From: JAPOVO01 sp026708165
Lineage (GTDB): Bacteria; Chloroflexota; UBA11872; VXNJ01
DNA: 64,000 nt
Assembly (NCBI GenBank): GCA_965208775.1
Contig: OZ242360.1
Location: forward strand, 2,170,001-2,234,000
Direction: 5' to 3'
The notes beneath the pieces were generated by a model. That model had not been told where the DNA came from. It saw only the letters and a list, made by a program, of their open reading frames with translations, and made no database searches. Shown here piece by piece: positions 38,725 through 47,829 of the stretch (within the stretch, counting starts at the first letter, position 1; the number at the start of each line of letters is the position of its first letter). The position numbers were made by a program, and so were the translations under genes.

Positions 38725-38817
38725 AGTCTTACGGTATGAGGTGTCCGCTTCGCAGCGGTTGAGTCGTCCCTTGTTGCTTAGTGAGCCTCATTCAACAATC
38801 AGGAAAGAGGAGCACTG

Positions 38818-39447
38818 ATGTCTGATTCCGAAGTGTTTTCAATTGGCTCCGATGCCACCGTCGAGGAATTGGAGCTTCACATTGGCGTTCTGACCGAGAG
38901 GCTCAACGCGATGCGGCGGGCGGCTTCCGGTTATGAAGTACCCGACTACACGTTCCAGACTCAGGACGGGGAGACGCGCCTGAGCGATTTATTTGCGGGC
39001 CGGGACAGGCTTTTCGTCATTCACAACATGGGCCAGGGCTGCCGGTCTTGCACGCTGTGGGCCGACGGGTTCAACGGCTTTGTGCCGCACCTGGAGTCGG
39101 CGATGGCGGTTGTGCTCGTGTCAAAGGACGATCCCGAGACCCAGCGACGATTCGCGAATTCCCGCGGCTGGCGGTTTCGACTCGCCTCTCACGCGGGGGG
39201 CGACTACATGCGCGAGCAGATCGCGACTCCTGACTACGACAACATGCCTGGAGCCGTCCTGTACGAACGGAAGGACGGCAAGATCTTGCGCAAGAACTCC
39301 GTCTTCTTTGGGCCTGGCGACATTTTCTGCTCGATCTGGCACATTCTGGCGCTGGCCGGCTACAGCGAGGACGACTGGACGCCGCAGTTCAACTACTGGT
39401 TGAGGCCAGAGGAACTCGACGATGGCGGGGAGAATGTTCTCGGCTAG
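38818..39447 (+). CDS. DUF899-family thioredoxin-like protein
   Basis: This 209-residue protein has a thioredoxin-like layout: YTFQTQDGETRLSDLFAGR, then a redox-type CRSC pair in NMGQGCRSCTLWADGFNG near residues 73-90, and a C-terminal WHILALAGYSEDDW. DUF899 proteins share the CxxC-x-WAD-x-FNG pattern; their function is unproven but probably redox. An AGAGGAG ribosome site precedes ATG 38818. The next gene on the same strand is a superoxide dismutase, which fits an oxidative-stress setting. Confidence 0.82.
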   Translation: MSDSEVFSIGSDATVEELELHIGVLTERLNAMRRAASGYEVPDYTFQTQDGETRLSDLFAGRDRLFVIHNMGQGCRSCTLWADGFNGFVPHLESAMAVVLVSKDDPETQRRFANSRGWRFRLASHAGGDYMREQIATPDYDNMPGAVLYERKDGKILRKNSVFFGPGDIFCSIWHILALAGYSEDDWTPQFNYWLRPEELDDGGENVLG

Positions 39448-39644
39448 CGGGCAATAGGTTTCGCTTCAGCCAGGTTCAGGGGGTCGGGAGAGGATGTCGG
39501 GTTCCGCCCGGATTCTCTATGTGAAAATCGCGGGCAATCCTGTCCCGGTTTTCGAGTTAAGCGACCCTATAGACGGCCTAGACCCCGACGCTAGCTCTTT
39601 CGATAGACTTCGTAGTCCTTAACTTTCCTCCGAGGCGACTTTTC

Positions 39645-40370
39645 ATGAAATTTCTACGCCCGATCCTGATTGCGCTGATTGGCGCGGCTGCTCTGGGGGT
39701 AGTGGCGCGCGCGGATACTCGCCATGAGTGGCCTGCTACCTGTGTGGAACTGAACGACGTGTTCGAGCACAGTCGAGGGAAATACAAGAACATCGGCGTC
39801 TATGAACGCGTACACGGCGAGCGGGCGGAGCAGGCTTGCCGGAACGAGCATCGCAGCGAGCTGGCGCAGCTTCGCTCCATTGCATTGCAAACATGGGATA
39901 GCGCGGACGTGGGAGCAAAGGCCAGGGCTGCCCTGGTAGGAACCGACGGCTCACCGGCTGGAGTAGTAACGCTGACACAAATGTCCCATGGTGTTCTGGT
40001 CGCGGCTGACGTATTGGGTCTGACTCCCGGCGGTCATGGCTTCCATATCCATGCGGTCGGCGCCTGTGAACCTGACTTTGGAGCTGCCGGCGATCACTTC
40101 AGTCCTTTGGGAAAGGGTCACGGTTTCAATAACGTCGATGGCTTCCACGCGGGCGACCTGCCCAACATTTACGCAGGTGAAAATGGCGCGGCCAAGGCAG
40201 ACTTCTTCACCGCCAATGTGACTCTGGCGGCGGGGGCTTACAACTCTCTATTTGACTCCGACGGCTCGGCCATCATCGTCCACGCAAAGCCTGACACGTA
40301 CGGCGAGGACGCCGGGGCGGGAGGTCGGGTGGCTTGCGGCGTGATTCAGAGAATTCAGGCGGACAACTAG
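39645..40370 (+). CDS. sodC: Cu/Zn superoxide dismutase with N-terminal extension
   Basis: SodC converts superoxide to oxygen and peroxide outside the cytoplasm. A signal peptide (LIALIGAAALGVVARA) is followed by an extra region, about 24-95, with two Cys, unlike standard SodC. The catalytic domain keeps every metal ligand: His134, His136, His151, His159, His168, Asp171 and His213, in GFHIHAVG, GDHFSP, GHGFNN and FHAGDLPNI, and the Cys141/Cys231 disulphide pair. The total of 241 residues exceeds the usual 150-190 because of the extension. Confidence 0.93.
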   Translation: MKFLRPILIALIGAAALGVVARADTRHEWPATCVELNDVFEHSRGKYKNIGVYERVHGERAEQACRNEHRSELAQLRSIALQTWDSADVGAKARAALVGTDGSPAGVVTLTQMSHGVLVAADVLGLTPGGHGFHIHAVGACEPDFGAAGDHFSPLGKGHGFNNVDGFHAGDLPNIYAGENGAAKADFFTANVTLAAGAYNSLFDSDGSAIIVHAKPDTYGEDAGAGGRVACGVIQRIQADN

Positions 40371-40529
40371 ATAGTCTCCGTTTCTTGAGGACGCAGGTGG
40401 GCGTGGATGAGCGAATCTGATATACCTTCGCCCCGCCCCAGTCGTCTCAGTCCGGTTCGGTCTGATCCAAATGGTGCCCGACATGTCTGTGCCCGACGCG
40501 GAGTCTCATATCTGAAAGGTTGAGCCGAC

Positions 40530-41771
40530 GTGCGCTACGCACGCTTCGTGACGGGGCTGGGAGTCGATGCCCGATATCTGATCGCGGCTTCCACGGTTCG
40601 ATCCGTGACGGGGATGGGGATTCTGGGCGTTCTCCTGAACCTCTACGTGATTCGGCTCGGCTATGGTCCGGCGTTTATAGGTCTCATAAACGGACTGGCG
40701 ATCGTTGCGGCGGCGGGAGCCTCGCCCGTGGCGGGCGCGTTGGGACGGCGCTGGGGCGCGCGCAGAACCATGCTGACGGGTCTGGGCATCGGGGCCGTTG
40801 GGGGACTAGTGCTGCCGCTCGCCGACCTGCTGCCCGATCACCTGATTCCAGGTTGGCTGGTGGCCGCGAACTCGGTCGCCTTTGTCGGCGGGATGCTGTT
40901 CTACGTCAACCTGACGCCGTATCTCGGAGCAGTGACCGCCCCCAGAGAGCGGAGCGCCGCGTTCTCGGTGCGGTTTTCGCTGCAATGGCTCGGATCGGGC
41001 ATCGGCAGCATGATCGGCGGGGTTCTCCCCGGGGCCTTTGCGTTTCTGGTCGGGGAGTCGCTATCGAGTCCCGGCCCGTACCGCTATTCACTGCTCCTTG
41101 GGGCGTTATTGGGTCTTGCCGCCGTCTTGTTTCTGCTGCGCGGCCGGGAGGTGAGAGCCGAGACAGACGGGGACAGGTCGGACTCGTCAGGCCCAACGCC
41201 GTGGAGGCTGCTGATTCTCGTCGGCCTGGTGAGCCTGATGCTCACTCCGGCTGAGGCTGCGGCGTGGGTATTCTTCAACGCATACGCCGACACGATTCTG
41301 AAGGCTACGACCTCGCAGATTGGACTTACGGTAGCCGCCGCGCAATTTCTGGGTGTGCCAGTGGCGCTGATGATGCCCGCTGTGGCTTCGAGGCTGGGAA
41401 CGGGCCGGGCAGCGGCGACGGCGGCGTTCGGAATCGCCTTGAGTCTGCTGCCGGTCGCGTTGATACCTCATTTCGCCGCGGCGGGGCTTGGCTACGTCGG
41501 AATCCTCGCCTGCGGGGCGATACTGGCTCCGGCGCTCAATGTCTACCTAACGGAGATCGCGTCGAGTGAGTGGCTTTCCTCGGCCACGGGCGCTTCACTA
41601 CTGGGAACGACCGTAAGCTTCGCTCTGGCCGCGTTTGGTGGCGGGCACCTGATAACTATCCTGGGATACAGGGAGTTCTTCATAATCGCCGCAGCCCTTA
41701 CGGTCGCCGGCGTAGTGGTTTTCAGGGTGACGCTCTTGAGGGCAAGCGCTTCTTCCAATGTGGAGGGATAG
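40530..41771 (+). CDS. MFS transporter
   Basis: The 413-residue protein has about 11-12 hydrophobic segments and the MFS loop signature GALGRRWGARRTMLTG between helices 2 and 3. The start is GTG 40530 behind a weak AAAGGT. The SDR gene that follows begins immediately after the stop codon with no gap, so the transporter and dehydrogenase are cotranscribed and may take up and oxidise the same compound; that link is inference. Confidence 0.9.
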   Translation: MRYARFVTGLGVDARYLIAASTVRSVTGMGILGVLLNLYVIRLGYGPAFIGLINGLAIVAAAGASPVAGALGRRWGARRTMLTGLGIGAVGGLVLPLADLLPDHLIPGWLVAANSVAFVGGMLFYVNLTPYLGAVTAPRERSAAFSVRFSLQWLGSGIGSMIGGVLPGAFAFLVGESLSSPGPYRYSLLLGALLGLAAVLFLLRGREVRAETDGDRSDSSGPTPWRLLILVGLVSLMLTPAEAAAWVFFNAYADTILKATTSQIGLTVAAAQFLGVPVALMMPAVASRLGTGRAAATAAFGIALSLLPVALIPHFAAAGLGYVGILACGAILAPALNVYLTEIASSEWLSSATGASLLGTTVSFALAAFGGGHLITILGYREFFIIAAALTVAGVVVFRVTLLRASASSNVEG

Positions 41772-42569
41772 ATGAACAGGTTTGACGGCAAGCGGGTGAT
41801 TGTGACGGGGGCGACGCGAGGACTGGGACGGATTATGGCGGAGCGATTCGCCGGTGAAGGCGCGTCCGTGGCGGTAACGGGACGGAGGAAACGGGATGTC
41901 GAACAGGCTGTGTGTGACATTCGGGAAGGCGGCGGCAGGGCGGCGGGACTCGCGGCGGACTTGTCGAACGTCGACGAAGCGGTGGAGTTCATAGACTGGG
42001 CGATCGACGATCTGGGCGGAGTGGACATCCTGGTGAACAACGCCGGCGGTAGCATTCCCTCGCCTTTTCTTGAGGTAACCCCGGAGGACATCGATTTTCA
42101 GTTCAACGTGATATTCAAATCGCCTTACGTGATGACCCAGCGTGCGGTCCGCTGGATGGTCGAGAACGGTGCGCACGGGAGCGTGATTTTCATTTCGACC
42201 GTAGGCGCGACGGCGGTGCATCCCGACCGGAATGTATATGACTCGCTGAAACTCGGGCTCGAATGCCTGACAATGTGCCTGGCGACGGAGCTGGGTCCGC
42301 AGGGAATACGCGTCAACGGTGTAGCGCCGGGCGCGATACCGATCCGTCCCGGCGACTCGCCCGAAACCTGGGGCAAGTTCAATGAGATCACGCCGATCCG
42401 GCGCTGGGGCAACGCGGACGACATAGCGTCGGCGACGCTCTTCTTGGCTAGCGAAGAGGCGGGTTACATATGCGGTCAGACTCTGCTGGTCGATGGGGGA
42501 CTGGCGGGCCGTATGCCTATGCCTCCCGGTTGGGTATCACCGTACGTCGACGCCGAGCGCGGCACTTAG
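41772..42569 (+). CDS. SDR-family oxidoreductase
   Basis: The 265-residue protein has the Rossmann motif TGATRGLGR, the NNAGG motif, the catalytic Ser in FISTVGAT and the Tyr-x3-Lys pair as YDSLK, and ends in a typical GQTLLVDGG followed by a short tail. It begins at the base after the MFS stop. Substrate unknown. Confidence 0.9.
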   Translation: MNRFDGKRVIVTGATRGLGRIMAERFAGEGASVAVTGRRKRDVEQAVCDIREGGGRAAGLAADLSNVDEAVEFIDWAIDDLGGVDILVNNAGGSIPSPFLEVTPEDIDFQFNVIFKSPYVMTQRAVRWMVENGAHGSVIFISTVGATAVHPDRNVYDSLKLGLECLTMCLATELGPQGIRVNGVAPGAIPIRPGDSPETWGKFNEITPIRRWGNADDIASATLFLASEEAGYICGQTLLVDGGLAGRMPMPPGWVSPYVDAERGT

Positions 42570-42650
42570 TGGCGGAGCGCCAACCTCATAGAGCCGATAT
42601 GACCAGGCAGTCGTGGAGCTGCAGGTTTCGCCGGACGCAGTGGAGACAGT

Positions 42651-43616
42651 TCAGGTCAGAATACTGACGTAGGCTTCCTCGAGGGTTGGGTCGCGGACGA
42701 CGAGACTTTCCACCCTCTCGGCGCCGATCATGGCCTGGATTTGGTCTCTCGCGTCGACCCCTGCTTTCACCGCGATTGTGATCTTCTGGAAGATCCCTTC
42801 GGCGGAGGTCTCGACGTGCTGAACTCCGTCGATGTTCGACAGCTCTGCGGTCAGGGTCTCCGTAGTCTGATTGACCACGATCTCGAATATGGTCAGCCTG
42901 CTGAAGTTCCGTTTGATTTCGTCGGGCGTACCCAACGCGACCAGTCTGCCGTGGTCGATCAGGGCGATTCCGTCGCACAGCATGTCGGCCTCAAGCATGT
43001 AATGGGTAGTCAGCAGGATCGTCTTGCCTTGACCGACAAGCTCGGGAATGTGTTGACGGAGCTCCTGGGCTCCCATTGGATCGAGACCGATTGTCGGCTC
43101 GTCCATGAAGATCACCTCGGGATCAGTCAGAAGCCCCCGCGCGATATGCAGCCGTTGCTTCATACCCCTGGAATACTCTTCGACCAGCGTGTCGGCGGCC
43201 GTGGCAAGTCCGACCCGTTCCAGAAGCTCGTTAGCCCGGCGCGTGGCCGTCTTGGGGTTGAGGCGATTGAGCGCGCCAAAGTACCTGACGTTCTGCCTGC
43301 CGGTCAGCCTGCCGTAGAGACCACGGTCGCCGCCGAGGATGAATCCGATTCGCTCTCTGACCTGCTTCGCCTGCTTGACCACGTCGTATCCGAGCACGCG
43401 GGCGCTGCCGCTGGTCGGGGTCAGAAGAGTGGAGAGAATTCTAATCGTCGTGGTCTTGCCCGCGCCGTTGGGACCTAGCAGCCCAAACACGACGCCTTTC
43501 GGCACCTGCACCGTCAAGTCAGATAGTGCCACAGTTTCGCGGCCTCTTCCGGGTATAGACCCCGAGCGATAAATGCGACCGAGGCTTTCACATTCGATGG
43601 CGAAGTCTCTGTTCAA
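42651..43616 (-). CDS. ABC transporter ATP-binding protein
   Basis: The 321-residue ATPase has Walker A GPNGAGKTT, signature EEYSRGMKQRLHIA, Walker B VIFMDEPTIGLDP and H-loop TTHYMLE. A C-terminal domain of about 90 residues resembles the DrrA/CcmA-type extension. The start is TTG 43616. It is the last gene of a three-gene exporter operon whose two permeases lie directly upstream, and the substrate is unknown. Confidence 0.93.
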   Translation of the reverse strand: MNRDFAIECESLGRIYRSGSIPGRGRETVALSDLTVQVPKGVVFGLLGPNGAGKTTTIRILSTLLTPTSGSARVLGYDVVKQAKQVRERIGFILGGDRGLYGRLTGRQNVRYFGALNRLNPKTATRRANELLERVGLATAADTLVEEYSRGMKQRLHIARGLLTDPEVIFMDEPTIGLDPMGAQELRQHIPELVGQGKTILLTTHYMLEADMLCDGIALIDHGRLVALGTPDEIKRNFSRLTIFEIVVNQTTETLTAELSNIDGVQHVETSAEGIFQKITIAVKAGVDARDQIQAMIGAERVESLVVRDPTLEEAYVSILT

Positions 43617-43652
43617 AGCAACTCGTTTCTCATGGCCGAGGGCAACGTCATC

Positions 43653-44447
43653 CTATATCGCGCTTTCATAGGTGCCTGTCCGCTTGGCGTTGGCCTCCAG
43701 CAGGCTGAACAGCAGTCCGCCAGCGAGCAGATAGCAGAGGCCGACCACCAGCTCGTAGACGATGTCGTCAATGATGCTCCCTAAACCGGCCCCGTCGAAA
43801 GCCTCTCGAAGGGCGGAAAGGCCATGAGTCAGGGGCACGACCCGACCGATCTCTCCGAGGAACCCCGGCAGCTGGTCGACGGGCACGACGACACCCGACG
43901 TGATGAGCACTATTCCGTTAGCGATGGCTGCTGGAAGAATCCACTCGCGCAAGGCGATTGCAAAGTTGCCCATGAACAGACAGAAGCACAGGCACGAAAA
44001 GGAAATTACCAGGAGCAGGACGATCAAGGCGGACCAGCTCAGCCTGGAAAAGTCGAGATCGAGCAGCAGCCATCCAAAGAACAGCGATGTCGAAGCGGCG
44101 AGGAGAGCGTTTGGATAGTGCAGCAACCCTTTGCTCCAGTAGGTCACCCACCGGTTCGACCGAGACGCGTAGATGAGCGACAGGGTCCCAAACGTCCGCT
44201 CATAGCAGAAGGACTGCAGAATGCCCCCGGACAGGATCACTGGTATCGCGTAGGCGGCCATGCCAATGACGTAGGAGTTGGCTGATTCCGACTGACCCGC
44301 GAACCTGCCGGTCAGAGTGACGATCACCACGAATACAACGGGGGCGATGAAGACGTTGGAAATGAAGGCCGTCCAGTTCAGCCAGAGGAACAGGCCCTTA
44401 TACGAGTAGTAGGCTCGCAGGAAGAAATTAGTCAGAAATGCGGTCAT
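43653..44447 (-). CDS. ABC-2 type permease
   Basis: The 264-residue protein has about six hydrophobic segments, including NVFIAPVVFVVIVTLTG and IVLITSGVVVPVDQLPG, and the GRVVPLTHGLSALRE segment common in DrrB-like exporters. Its ATG starts one base after the stop of the upstream permease gene, so the two permeases are translationally linked and likely form a heterodimer. Confidence 0.88.
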   Translation of the reverse strand: MTAFLTNFFLRAYYSYKGLFLWLNWTAFISNVFIAPVVFVVIVTLTGRFAGQSESANSYVIGMAAYAIPVILSGGILQSFCYERTFGTLSLIYASRSNRWVTYWSKGLLHYPNALLAASTSLFFGWLLLDLDFSRLSWSALIVLLLVISFSCLCFCLFMGNFAIALREWILPAAIANGIVLITSGVVVPVDQLPGFLGEIGRVVPLTHGLSALREAFDGAGLGSIIDDIVYELVVGLCYLLAGGLLFSLLEANAKRTGTYESAI

Positions 44448-44448
44448 T

Positions 44449-45228
44449 TCAAAATCTGCCGACGCTTCCGTTGCGGCGCAGCGCGTTTTCGACCTTGCCG
44501 AACATAAAAAGCGTCACCGTCAAGATTACGACCGACGTTCCCAGCGCAGCTCCCCAGTCGAGGTAGATCCTAGTGAGGGATTCTCCGGGCTCTATCGAAC
44601 GGATGACGCCATCCATCGCCCACGAGGTTGGAAGGAACCGCGCGACGATCTGAACTTCATCAGAGAGCTGCGACACGGGATAGAGGAAGCCGCTCAGGAC
44701 AATTCCCAAGGGCTGGAAGGCATTGAAGAAACCCGCGCGCCCCTTCATCAACACGAACAGCGGCGCGAACAGATAACCGACGACGATGATGCTCCAAGAG
44801 GCGACGGCGATCGAGATCAGCATAAAGAAGGGGCGCTCGATGTGAATCAGCTCCCTTGAAATCAACTGGACCGTTGCAAAGACGAATACAGCATTGGGAA
44901 TGGCCAAGGCCAGAGTCGCTACCGACTTGGTCAGCATCACGACTCTCAGGGGGGTGCGCGAGACCATGGTGTAGTCGGCCGTTCCCAGATCGAATTCTCC
45001 TGACAGCGACCACCCAGAAAGGAAGACGCATGTCTGCCACATCGCCATCAGGATCACTCCTATCGATATATAGGCGATTGGCTTCGAGTCGAGACTCTGG
45101 GTGGCTATCCAGGTAACGACCGCGATCAGCGGAGCAATGCTGAGAGTCCCGCCAAGGAACATCCACGGACTTCCGGAGTTTCGAAGATGCAGGACGAATA
45201 TCGTCGGTAAGGCGTGAAGGTAGCTCAT
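44449..45228 (-). CDS. ABC-2 type permease
   Basis: ATG 45228, preceded by AAGGA, gives a 259-residue protein with six hydrophobic segments, for example FLGGTLSIAPLIAVVTWIA and AVFVFATVQLIS. A longer in-frame reading back to 45603 adds a Pro/Ser/Thr-rich stretch unlike any coding sequence here and was not used. It is the first gene of the operon with 43653 and 42651. Confidence 0.86.
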   Translation of the reverse strand: MSYLHALPTIFVLHLRNSGSPWMFLGGTLSIAPLIAVVTWIATQSLDSKPIAYISIGVILMAMWQTCVFLSGWSLSGEFDLGTADYTMVSRTPLRVVMLTKSVATLALAIPNAVFVFATVQLISRELIHIERPFFMLISIAVASWSIIVVGYLFAPLFVLMKGRAGFFNAFQPLGIVLSGFLYPVSQLSDEVQIVARFLPTSWAMDGVIRSIEPGESLTRIYLDWGAALGTSVVILTVTLFMFGKVENALRRNGSVGRF

Positions 45229-45565
45229 CGGGTCCTTAGCTCGATCCGCCGTATGCCTAAACTCCGGCCCAGGAGAGAACGGACGAGGCCAGTCGAGGCA
45301 CTTCGTTGAGTCAGTATACGTGAGGGAGTGGGTTGGTTTCTGTGAATATGTTTCAGCCAAATCAGGCGCCAATCTGGGTGAAGTCGGCGGGTTGTTTCGG
45401 AGCTTGGTGAGCGAGGACGTGGCGGAAGTTCCTCTGACCGCTTGCTGATCACCTGCCTGGTTTAATCTGTGGGCGGATGTCTCAGTCGGGGTGTGCCAAT
45501 GCCCGGCGGTTTTTCGCGTTGGACGCTGGCTACATCCGTGATGTGAACAGATAGGGGGCGGGACG
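45229..45565. other. Divergent region between an ABC exporter operon and an AAA gene
   Basis: The 337-base gap holds a TATACT on the minus strand at 45313-45318, a possible -10 for the exporter operon about 80 bases from its ATG. No gene or RNA is recognised. Confidence 0.45.
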
Positions 45566-47326
45566 TTGGCGGGCTGGCTGCGATCGCGGAAGCGTAAGGG
45601 CAAGGAGCGGGCTGCCGACTACAAACGGGATCGTCCGCCGCCAACTGCCGCGCGTCCGACGCACAAGTCCCCGCCAAGATCCCGCGTCGGAAGCTCAAAG
45701 GACGACCGTGAAAGAGTGAGGTCGCCCCGAAACAAAGAGAGGGTCGCGGCTCCCAAAGAGCCTACCCGGCCCACTCCGGTCGCCACTCCGCCGTGGGACT
45801 GTCCGACTTTTGCAGACGTTGGCGGAATGGCCGACGAAAAGCAGAAGATCAGGGACGCGGTTGGAATGCTGCTGGCGTTCGTCGACGAGGCCCACGCCCG
45901 CCGGATTGTCTTCAACGGCGTGCTTCTTCACGGTCCGCGCGGAAGCGGCAAGACGTTCTTGGCGCAGGCTACCGCGGGCGAGTTTGGGGCCAGCTTCCTC
46001 CAGGTCGACTGCGCCGATCTCGTTTCCCTGACGAATCCGGTCCGGTTTTTCACCGAGGTGTTCGATTACGCCCGGCGGAACGCGCCGATGTTGCTGCTGT
46101 TCGATGAGTTCGATCAGGTTGCAGGTCCGTCCGACAACCCGTCGCGTGGGCAGAATGCCCGCCGATTCCTTTCACACTTGCTGAGCGGACTGGAAAGCGT
46201 AAACGACGACCACGACGTGATAGTGATGGCGGCGACTGACGACCTAAGTCAGCTCGACCCAGCAGTCGTGCGGGCGCGGCATTTTGACCTTTTGATCCGC
46301 GTGAATTTCCCCGACGAGGACGCCCGCGCGGCGATTTTCCGCACTCAGCTAAAGGGCAGACGACTTGGCCCGGCGGTCGATTTCGATGAATTGGGGAGAC
46401 GTTCGGAGGGTATGTCGGCCAGTGGCATTTCCGGGTTGGTGAACCGCTGTGCGCTGGAAACTCTGGTGCCGGGGAGCGAGTTTTTCGACCACGGACTGAT
46501 CACCCAGGCGGCGCTGGAAAGGGCCATCAAGTCGAGCGGCGGGCAAGACCGGCCGAGCGTCCGCGACTGGTCGTGGGACGATGTGATCCTGCCGGCGGAA
46601 ACGAAGCAGGAACTGCAAGAAATAACGAGACTTATCGAGGACCCGGAGCGCGCCAGGGCGTTCGGGATCAGAGCGCCCGCCGGGGCTGTCCTCTACGGGC
46701 CGCCGGGCACCGGCAAGACTATGCTCGCCAAGGTGCTGGCGGCTGAAGCCAACGCGAGCTTCTATCCCATAAAGGGATCGGACGTCATTTCGAAGTGGGT
46801 GGGCGAGTCGGAGCAGAACATCGCGCAGCTGTTCGCGCGCGCTCGCGAGAACCGACCTTCGATCGTGTTTCTGGACGAGATCGACGCGATAGCGCCCAGC
46901 CGCGACTCGGGTATGAGCAACCCGGCGATGAACAGGGTCGTTAATCAGCTCTTGCAAGAGATAGACGGGATGGAGTCGCTGCCGGGAGTTTTCGTGCTAG
47001 GGGCGACTAACCGCCTCGACATCCTCGACGCGGCGCTGCTGAGAGGAGGTCGGCTGGGTAGGAAGATCGAAATCGGACTTCCGAACGTCGACCTTCGCAA
47101 GCTGCTGTTCGATCTCCAGACACGCGACATGCCGCTGGCCGACGACGTTGATACGCACAGGCTGGCGCTGCGAACGGAGGGATTGAGCGGAGGCGACGTT
47201 ACCGAGCTGTGTCAGCGAGCGGCGATTCAGGCGATGATCCGGTCCGCCGACCACGAGGAGCCGCAGGTACGCAACGCCGACTTTGAAGCGGCGCTGGCGC
47301 GGAATACGGGCAGGGGCGTGCGGTGA
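45566..47326 (+). CDS. Soluble tandem-AAA ATPase (Cdc48/VAT-like, no protease domain)
   Basis: This 586-residue protein should unfold or remodel proteins. A basic, disordered N-terminus (1-78) replaces the usual substrate domain. AAA domain 1 has Walker A GPRGSGKT at 123-130 and Walker B LLLFDEFD near 176-183; its second-region homology reads DPAVVRARHFDLL, so the second arginine finger is lost. Domain 2 has GPPGTGKT at 378-385, VFLDEID at 434-440, and a pore-loop SKWVGESE. The usual RPGRFDR becomes RGGRLGR. No metalloprotease motif follows. The start is TTG 45566. The next gene overlaps its end as GTGA. Confidence 0.88.
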   Translation: MAGWLRSRKRKGKERAADYKRDRPPPTAARPTHKSPPRSRVGSSKDDRERVRSPRNKERVAAPKEPTRPTPVATPPWDCPTFADVGGMADEKQKIRDAVGMLLAFVDEAHARRIVFNGVLLHGPRGSGKTFLAQATAGEFGASFLQVDCADLVSLTNPVRFFTEVFDYARRNAPMLLLFDEFDQVAGPSDNPSRGQNARRFLSHLLSGLESVNDDHDVIVMAATDDLSQLDPAVVRARHFDLLIRVNFPDEDARAAIFRTQLKGRRLGPAVDFDELGRRSEGMSASGISGLVNRCALETLVPGSEFFDHGLITQAALERAIKSSGGQDRPSVRDWSWDDVILPAETKQELQEITRLIEDPERARAFGIRAPAGAVLYGPPGTGKTMLAKVLAAEANASFYPIKGSDVISKWVGESEQNIAQLFARARENRPSIVFLDEIDAIAPSRDSGMSNPAMNRVVNQLLQEIDGMESLPGVFVLGATNRLDILDAALLRGGRLGRKIEIGLPNVDLRKLLFDLQTRDMPLADDVDTHRLALRTEGLSGGDVTELCQRAAIQAMIRSADHEEPQVRNADFEAALARNTGRGVR

Positions 47327-47733
47327 GCGTTTTCTGCCTGGTCAAGATCGAGGGTGACAGGCAAGTCTCCGCCGCGCTGGTCGAGGAGATCGAGGAGAAA
47401 CTGAAGTTCAACTCGTTCGGACTGGCCCGCGCGCTGGACTCCGATTCGGTGGCTTTGTGGCAGGGGCGGTTCGCGTTCCAAGGAGTCAGCGGAACGCAGG
47501 TGGAAACCGCCGTGATCACCCTTTACAAATATGCTGGGCGGATGCGTATCCAGGTGGTGGGAAGAGGTCTCGACAAGAAGGCTGTGAGAACCATCGAGGA
47601 CAACGTCATCGAACTGCTGCCCGTCAAGCTGGTAAGCCGTCATGAGGGGGACCGTATTCAGATTGCCGAGTCACCGGCCGCCGAGCCGGGCCTAGAGGTG
47701 CTCGAAGATCAAATAGGACTCTCGGGTGTCTGA
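47323..47733 (+). CDS. Unknown protein coupled to the AAA ATPase gene
   Basis: The 136-residue protein starts at GTG 47323, overlapping the TGA of the AAA gene. It looks like a compact alpha/beta domain (SVFCLVKIEGD, VETAVITLYKYAGRMRIQVVG, VRTIEDNVIELLPVKLV) with an acidic tail. No membrane segment or known motif is visible. The overlap suggests it works with the ATPase, for example as an adaptor or substrate. Confidence 0.75.
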   Translation: MSVFCLVKIEGDRQVSAALVEEIEEKLKFNSFGLARALDSDSVALWQGRFAFQGVSGTQVETAVITLYKYAGRMRIQVVGRGLDKKAVRTIEDNVIELLPVKLVSRHEGDRIQIAESPAAEPGLEVLEDQIGLSGV

Positions 47734-47829
47734 GGGTTCACGTGACTGGGCGGATCGTTAGTCCGATATCCGTCTAGCTGCACGCAGTCGCTGCCGCGTC
47801 ATCGGAATCGAACGGAGGGCGGATAGAGC

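Noticed and set aside
45229..45603. N-terminal extension of the ABC permease
   Set aside because: It is rich in Pro, Ser, Thr and Arg, has no membrane character, and ATG 45228 has its own ribosome site.
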